Shown here piece by piece: positions 8,354-13,909 of a DNA stretch of 13,909 nucleotides. The DNA is taken from assembly GCA_019677205.1 (NCBI GenBank), contig JAAMXY010000092.1, forward strand, positions 1 through 13,909, written 5' to 3'. Numbering within the stretch: position 1 is the stretch's first letter; each line of letters opens with the position of its first letter. This DNA comes from Pinguiococcus pyrenoidosus. Lineage: Eukaryota; Sar; Pinguiophyceae; Pinguiochrysidales; Pinguiochrysidaceae. Made by a program: the position numbers and the translations under genes. The notes under the pieces are model-generated. The model did not search any database, was not told the origin of the DNA, and saw only the letters and a program-made list of their open reading frames with translations.

Positions 8354-11300
8354 ATGCCTGCATTTGCTCATCGCTTTCGAACCCGCTTGGCGGCCTCCGT
8401 ACTGGTGGCAGTCGTAGCAGCCAGCACCGCGCCAGCAGCCGCCGCAGCAGGAGAAACGCTGCCGGGATCTCTCGCGAGTGGCTATCGAGAGAGACGGAGA
8501 CTATCGCATGCCGACTTCGCCAAGCTCCTCTTCACCGAAGCTGCCCACGAGCTGCGGTCGGACTCTTCCGGTGAGTCGAGGTTTTGCGCTCGGGAGCGCG
8601 GTCTCCGCCGCCGTGCTGCCGTCGTACTACTTCCCGCATCTCATGGCGTTATTTATCCACCCTCTCGATGTTTTTCTTTCCCCTGCAGGGGAGGACTCGC
8701 TGTTTACCAGTGCAACCGAGTTCGAGTGGAGGAGGGCCTTGGCCTTGGAAAGCCGTCGACTGGACACAGGGAGCGAAGCGCTCGAGGCGCGTGTTCCTTT
8801 CGTAGCTTGCAATGACCATGACGCCATGCGTGGTGTTCGCCGCGGCCAGGAGCTACAGGAGCACTTCGGAGTGGAAGCTGTGTCGTACATGTACAACACG
8901 GTGGACCTGTCCTGCTTCTTTGTGTACGCCTCTGCTAGCGCCGCCCTGGCGGCACCCGCGCACGTGGCCATCGAGGCGCTACCGACTTCCGGACGTTTGC
9001 AGCAAGACGCACGCAACCTAGCCACCCTGGTGGCGCATGGACGTGTCACGTCACCCAATGCCCTCGCGTTGCATTTATGCCCCGATGCGGCCACCTCGGA
9101 ATCGATGCTTTCGGGACTCGCGGACGCGTGGCTTCGCGACCTTGTCAGCGAGGCGCGCGTAGGATCGGAGGCAGCGACGGCAAGGAGCGGAAGCCTGAGA
9201 GACGAGTTCTGGTGGACGAGCGAAGACGGTCGTGAGCTGCAGCCCAACTTGCAAGGCGGATCATGGCAACGCGCCTTGCGAAGCGATCGGCCAGCGCACC
9301 ACGTAGACGCATGCGTCGCCGCCATCCAGAGCTCCCTGGCGCCTGTGCTCCACAAGTCGAGTCGCGATACGGTCGTGCTGAGCGGCTGGGAGGACTTCGT
9401 GTCCAGCGTGCGAGGCGCTGTCGCGTACAGCTTTGACGACGAGAAGGGCGAGGCCGCCGAGGCGTGCTCGCTGCTTGTGCTCAGCTTCTTCGCCAGCCGC
9501 CAGCAGGTGTGTCACGCCTCCTTTCAGCACAAGGATTTCACGCGGAATGGGGATGTGGCCGGAATCGTGCAGGGGGGGGGCACCGCAGCGAGCAACCGGG
9601 TCCTCTGGGACGCCGGTATCCGCGGGGAAGGCCAGATCGTCGGTCTCGCGGACACCGGGTTGGATCAGCTGCACTGCCATTTTCGCGAGAGCGACGCCAG
9701 CGTGCTGCCGGGGGATCAATGCACCGAGTATACTCAGTGGTGGCAAGACACCTGTCGCGATGAGTCCACCTTCGACGTGTCCCGTCGGAAAGTTGTTCAG
9801 TACGTTGCGTACGTCGACAGCACGGATCCACCGGACGCGCACGGCACGCACTGCGCCTCTACTGCGGTTGGATCTCAAAGCTCCACGACGATCAACGAGG
9901 ACGACGGGGTGGCTCCCTTCGCCAAAATTGCGTTCTTCGACATTGGCAATTCAGGTCGGTCTGGAGGCCCTCGATTTCAAACAACCGTCTGTCTCACAAG
10001 TCGCACGCCACAGACGAGTCGCTGAGGACGCCGTACTTCAAGGAAGAGCTCTTGGGCCCAGGTATCGTCGGCTTGATTCCGCTTGCCGACGAAGCTTGCT
10101 GTCCTCACGACTCCTGCTTCGCTCGCCCCTAGCGTATGACGCCGGCGCTCGAGTGCATTCCAACTCGTGGGGTGCGAGATCGAACGACTATGACACGAGC
10201 GCGCGAGAGTTTGACAAGTTCATGCGGAACCATCCGGACATGCTGGTGCTTGTGGCCGCGGGCAACGACGGTGAGAGGACGTCCAACAGCGGCGACTTCT
10301 GGGGAGACTACTCCGTTGGCTCACCAGCCACCGCGAAGAACGTACGTGCACCTACCTCTGACGGCTGTGGCCCGTTCGACGCACTAAGGAAGCAACTCCG
10401 TTCGCGGCAGATTCTTTCCGTCGGGGCGTCCTGCAATACTTTCCACTGCGGCGACATTGATCAGATGGCCGACTTCTCGAGCCAGGGGCCCACCTCTGAC
10501 GGGCGTCGAAAGCCCGACATCGCGGCTCCGGGCTTCTTCGTCCTCGCCGCGAGGTCTGGGAATCCCGGAACGCAGACCTGTGGGGCAAGCTATCGTGCGG
10601 GCACGTCCATGGCCACACCAGCAGCTGCCGGTGCGGCCATGCTGGCGCGCCAATACTTCACGGATGGCTTCGGCACCTGCGACGGCTGGGCCAGCGGCGT
10701 TGCTGGGGGTTCCGTAGCCTGCAACCCTTCGGTAAGCTCCTGGCTGATCCCTACTTCGTGTCGGAGCCCGCGTGGTGACTTTTCCCCGGCCTTGCGTCCC
10801 CTCGTTGGCAAGTAGGCCGCGACCCTGAAGGCTGTCCTTGTGAACTCGGCGGTGCAACAGTCCAGCATCTCGGACTACAGGGACGGTGAAACGAATGTGG
10901 TAAGCAACGTCAATACCTACATCGCGGACTTCTTCCAGGGTCAAGGACGGATCTTGCTGGCGAACGCCTTGAAGCTGCCGTCCGCAAATACAGTGGAGAC
11001 GATGGTCCACGAAGGCGACGTCGCAGAGGGCGAGGTGCAGACGTTCTCGATCCAGGCCACGGGGAGCGCCTTTTCTGCGACTCTGGCGTGGACAGATCCC
11101 GAGGCCGCCACGTCTTGCCAACAGTGCCTCATCAACGACCTGGATCTACGGGTCATCGACGACGCGCAGTCAATCACGTACTACGCAGGACCACAGGACT
11201 TCGTGGATGTTGATGGCACAGATGGAGTGTACGGCCCCCCCGCGGCTGATAGCCGCGTGCCGTCCACATCGGCCAATGATCGAGACAGCCTGAACAACCT

Positions 11301-12420
11301 CGAGGTAGGCCATGCCTCTCCGACTCTTGAAGCGCAGCTTGAATCTGAGCCCCGCGTTTCACATGCCATCCAGAGAATCGTGGTGCCCGGGGTCGTTGCA
11401 GGCCGCACGTACACGATCGTCGTAGAAGGGCGAAACCTTGCCGCGACATACAGCCAGCAGGCCTACTCCCTGGTGGCGTCTGGCTCTATCACCGAAGTGG
11501 GCTCGGCACCATCGAGGTCACCGACGTCGGCGACCCCGGAGCCAACGCAGGAGACTTCAGCCCCAACCAACCGACCTCCCACTCCTGATGGAACGACCCT
11601 CGCGCCGTCGAAAGATCCCACGCCGAGTCCTACCCGCCAACGCACGTCGACACCAACGGCTCGACCGGCGAGCTCCACCTCGACGAGTCCAACCTTGGAA
11701 AATCTGCCTTACCGCGTCTGCAAACTCGATGCAGACTTGTCCTTTCTCAGCACCCTGGCTTCGATCGAAGCTGGCCCTTATGAAGACGCGTTGAGAAGCG
11801 CCATGGCCGAGGTGCTCGACAGCCAGGAATGCGAAGATGTCATTGAAAACATGTCACTGGTCGACTGGAGCCTTCCGGCGAATCACCTCGACGACGACGG
11901 GTCAGCAGGGCAGGACAGGACTGGCTACCGGGCGTACTTCAACATGACCGTGGAGGTGGACGCCTCAAGGGCGATGGATCTGTCTGCATGTCAACTCATG
12001 AGCGAAGAGCTGGAGGCCGTCGTGCAGAACTCTAGCCTCGCGAACGCCTTCGCACGGGAGCAAGAGGACGCCGACCTCACCTCGCTGGGCTTTCTGTCCC
12101 CGGAGGAACTCGACCCGAGCCAGTGGCTGTGCTTTTGCATGCAAGTTGCCGATGTGGAGGACTGCGACGGCGCAGACGACGACAATGACAGCCTGTTTGG
12201 GCTGCTGGATCTTGACCTTACAGCACAGGTGATACTGCTTGCGGTCGGTGGCCTCATCGCCGGCGCCTCGATGGCATTCTGTTGCTGCCGGGGCGCAGGG
12301 GGCAAGAGACCAGCTCCCAAAGCCCAGGCTGCGCTTCTCCAAGAGCGCCGCCACTCGACTCCAATGCGAGGGGGGCCTACCGCGAGAAGCTCTGGCAGTA
12401 CGCACAAACTTCTAAGGTGA
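8354..12420 (+). CDS. Membrane-anchored subtilisin-like serine protease (peptidase S8, KP-43-like)
   Basis: Exons 8354-8570, 8689-9954, 10014-10061, 10133-10731, 10816-11304 and 11374-12420 give 1,221 residues. An in-frame TAG at 8345-8347 supports the start. Order of regions: signal peptide (1 to about 32; basic n-region, core LAASVLVAVVAAS); a long N-terminal region (about 33-380) of unassigned fold, probably containing the propeptide; catalytic domain (about 385-740) with Asp394 (ADTGLD), His457 (DAHGTHC), oxyanion Asn555 (AAGNDG) and Ser669 (GTSMATP), all present, so probably active; a beta-sandwich (about 755-910) with ATLAWTDP and INDLDLRV, as in KP-43-type enzymes; a Ser/Thr/Pro stalk (about 914-982); a six-Cys region with three N-glycosylation sequons (984-1155); a transmembrane helix (1157-1175); CCC and a basic tail (1176-1221). 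It should be a type I surface or secretory-pathway protease cleaving outside the cytosol. Its substrate is unknown. A G9 run (9572-9580) lies in the coding sequence, but the frame fits on both sides. Confidence 0.9.
8571..8688 (+). other. Subtilase intron 1
   Basis: A 118-bp intron with donor GTGAGT, a T/C-rich 3' part and acceptor CTGCAG. It joins the signal-peptide exon (ends RSDSS plus one base) to the exon beginning GEDSLFTSATEF. Without it the signal peptide is lost, because the frame of the second exon continues upstream without a secretory leader. Confidence 0.88.
9955..10013 (+). other. Subtilase intron 2
   Basis: At 59 bp, the smallest intron in the window: donor GTCGGT, acceptor CACAG. 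Splicing turns KIAFFDIGNS plus DESLRTPYF into a continuous catalytic domain, where S8 proteases carry the loop after the AFFD(I/V)G strand. Confidence 0.85.
10062..10132 (+). other. Subtilase intron 3
   Basis: A 71-bp intron with donor GTATCG and acceptor CCCCTAG. It joins the 48-base exon 3 (…EELLGP) to AYDAGARVHSNSWG, restoring the conserved segment before the SNSWG motif. Exon 3 is only 16 codons and easily missed. Confidence 0.87.
10732..10815 (+). other. Subtilase intron 4
   Basis: An 84-bp phase-0 intron with donor GTAAGC and acceptor AAGTAG. It joins VACNPS to AATLKAVLVNSAV, which matches the usual NPS(A/G)xLLKAxLxNSA stretch after the catalytic Ser helix in this family. Confidence 0.92.
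11305..11373 (+). other. Subtilase intron 5 (frame-neutral, 69 bp)
   Basis: Donor GAG|GTAGGC and acceptor CATCCAG. The length is divisible by three, the phase is 0 and there is no internal stop, so it looks like coding sequence. Removing it gives DSLNNLERIVVPG, which fits the NNxExVVI segment of KP-43-type beta-sandwich domains; retention inserts 23 residues. Confidence 0.78.
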
Positions 12421-12689
12421 TACCTGAACGGCCTTTCAAGGACGAGAGCTGAAAGGGGAGCACGGAACGCTTGACATTTTGATTGACGCTTGACATTTTG
12501 ATTGATGGAAATGGGGTCAAAGCGTCGGTTGCGATACTTTGCCGAGGACTTCAGAAATGATAGCCAGCTAGGCGAAGGGAACTTTTATGCGTTCAACTTG
12601 CTGCTGTAGCAATTCGATCAGGGCTTGCGGTAGTGCAGTGAATGCGGTCACTGCGTTTGCACGGTCCTACCAAGGGGATAAGAAGCATC
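12421..12689. other. Convergent intergenic region between subtilase and GTPase genes
   Basis: 269 bases between two stop codons on opposite strands, presumably both 3' untranslated regions. The only clear structure is a 19-bp tandem duplication (12468-12505). No AATAAA was seen on either strand. Confidence 0.6.
12468..12505. repeat. Perfect 19-bp tandem duplication
   Basis: Two adjacent identical copies of CGCTTGACATTTTGATTGA, at 12468-12486 and 12487-12505, about 50 bases beyond the subtilase stop codon. The absence of any mismatch suggests a recent duplication. Confidence 0.97.
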
Positions 12690-13831
12690 CTATCTTGCTC
12701 GTCTTGTGCTCATGATCTGCAGAATCGGACCGATGAGAGGGTTTCCAACCCCGGTCTCTCCCACGACGAGGCTGTCGACCACTTCCGCTCTGCGCACAAC
12801 GCGTCCGTTGCTCTGATTTGCTGGCTCAAAGAGCTCTGCTCGGACGAAATCGCCCGCCAAGACTCCCTGGTTCTTTAGCGCAGCAAAAACATCTCCCACT
12901 GTTGCGCCCCGGTGCATCATCAGGCAATCTCGCAAGACGGGATCGGCCTTTGCCCCCAAAGCATCGGGAGCGTTCTCTTCCGCCGCTTCCTGCTTCAAGC
13001 CGAGCTGTCTTCGATTGCTCTCCCCAATGGCTGCTAGCGTTCGCAAATCACGAACGGGAAAGACGAACGCGGGCTCCGCCAAGGCAACTGCCGCGTTGAT
13101 GGCCGTCAGGACGCCGGTGCTGGGGTATCTGCGAAGGAAGCTCGCTGCTTCCGCCAAAATCGCAGGCGTTTCTGCGCTTGGGTCAACGACTTCAAAGCTA
13201 CTGTCGCCGTCTTCGTACTGGACGATTCCTTTGCGTTTTGAGGACTGGATCTCACATTCAAGTCTCGCACTGACCGGCAGACATCTCAAGAGCGGATTCT
13301 GCCGCGTGATGTTGTCGATATGCACCGTACTCGAGGCTTCGTCGGCCTTGTTCAGAGCCACGACGATTGGGAAGCGAATCTGAAGAAAGCATGCGACCAC
13401 CCGATGGAGATCGCGAGGCGTCCAGTCCGGAATTCTCGCCACGGCAATCGGGTCGTCCAAATCGACGTCTGCTAGGCGGAACGCTTTGGCGATCAGGCTG
13501 CGTTTCGCTCGATAGCCACTGAAGAGAGCCATGAAGCGATCCTTCGCTCCTCCTTTGCCCAACTTCCCACCTTTCGGCCCATGTGCAGTACTCTTGCGCA
13601 CTCGCTTCACAACGGAATCGATTTTATCGTTCACGTTGTTGTAGATCCAGCGATGCAGCTCCTCGCGTACCCACGCAATTTCCCCTGACGGATCATAACC
13701 TTCAGAGGCGTTCCCTTCGTTGTCCGTCTTTCCCGACGCATCAACAATGTGGATGAGCACGTCCGCGTCGCAGAGGTGATCGAGAAACTGATTCCCGCGA
13801 CCCTTTCCTGCGTACGCGCCTGGAACTAGAC
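12690..13831 (-). CDS. Archaeal-type YchF-family GTPase, last exon (5' end outside window)
   Basis: P-loop GTPase of the Obg/YchF group; relatives associate with ribosomes or translation. The visible exon runs from 13831 to the TAG at 12692-12690 and encodes 379 complete codons of protein, entered one base into a Gly codon. It begins LVPGAYAGKGRGNQFLD, the segment right after the G3 DxxG motif, and continues LIHIVDASGKTDNEGN as in archaeal and some eukaryotic YchF proteins. The G4 motif is ALNKAD (13358-13341), the canonical guanine-binding NKxD and unlike the ATP-preferring NxxE of OLA1. A G5-like PVSA follows. A Lys/Gly-rich insertion (KGGKLGKGGAKDR) lies before MALFSGYRAKRSL. The C-terminal 90 residues resemble a TGS-like domain (DCLMMHRGATVGDVFAALK, DFVRAE). 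The P-loop, G2 and the G3 Asp are on upstream exon(s) outside the window. The gene converges on the subtilase gene. Confidence 0.88.
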
Positions 13832-13850
13832 CTGTTGATGGGCGAAAGAG

Positions 13851-13909
<59 letters not shown>
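13832..13909 (-). other. 3' part of an intron of the GTPase gene
   Basis: Read on the minus strand, this ends in CGCCCATCAACAG, a good acceptor placed so that the next codon completes the Gly before LVPG. The upstream part of the intron is a (CT)n run. The donor site and the preceding exon lie outside the window. Confidence 0.85.
13854..13909. repeat. (AG)n dinucleotide microsatellite at window edge
   Basis: Twenty-eight AG units without interruption to the last base, so the true length is unknown. On the minus strand it is a long CT tract about 20 bases upstream of the intron's acceptor site. Confidence 0.97.

Noticed and set aside
9572-9580. G9 homopolymer as a possible frameshift in the subtilase
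   Set aside because: The same frame is protein-like on both sides (GIVQGGGTAASNRVLWD) and leads straight into the catalytic Asp motif, so the count of G is probably right.
10384-11121. Minus-strand frame of 245 codons
   Set aside because: Antisense to the subtilase catalytic region, and it runs through intron 4; no motif.
1-13909. Mobile elements, CRISPR arrays, tRNA or rRNA genes
   Set aside because: No transposase or integrase motif, no terminal inverted repeats, no spaced repeat array and no tRNA T-arm with matching acceptor stem was found by eye; small structured RNAs could be missed without a covariance search.

Overview
The window is nuclear DNA of a GC-rich, intron-bearing single-celled eukaryote. 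Nine complete GT-AG introns of 59-118 bp can be placed by reading frame and protein-family fit, and a tenth is cut by the right edge. The bZIP basic region (NRASARLRRLRKK), the shape of the subtilase and the short introns suggest an alga or protist, most probably a stramenopile. That assignment is inference; the sequence holds no phylogenetic marker.

Layout, left to right. (1) 1-571: a GTCC/GTCT simple repeat, then an AT-rich island with a TATA-like box. (2) 572-1204, plus: a three-exon gene for a small, charged, probably nuclear protein of unknown family. (3) 1539-3438, minus: a two-exon gene for glutamine PRPP amidotransferase, the first step of de novo purine synthesis, convergent with gene 2. 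(4) 3439-4666: the divergent intergenic region. (5) 4667-7224, plus: a bZIP transcription factor. Its last 71-bp intron changes the C-terminus, so the long open frame ending at 7150 is probably not the main product. (6) 7225-8353: intergenic, with a pyrimidine-rich stretch and a paired ACGT element. (7) 8354-12420, plus: a six-exon gene for a secreted subtilisin-like protease of about 1,221 residues. It has a signal peptide, a large N-terminal region, a complete catalytic site, a Ser/Thr/Pro stalk, a six-cysteine membrane-proximal region, one transmembrane helix and a cytoplasmic tail. (8) 12421-12689: intergenic, with a perfect 19-bp tandem duplication. (9) 12690-13831, minus: the last exon of an archaeal-type YchF-family GTPase, running into an intron that contains an (AG)n microsatellite reaching the window edge.

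The genes are unrelated neighbours, as is usual in a nuclear genome: purine synthesis, transcription, cell-surface proteolysis and a translation-associated GTPase. I see no mobile element, RNA gene, CRISPR array or multi-gene system. The least described parts are the membrane-anchored subtilase with two unassigned extracellular regions, the splice-dependent C-terminus of the bZIP protein, and the small orphan gene at the left.
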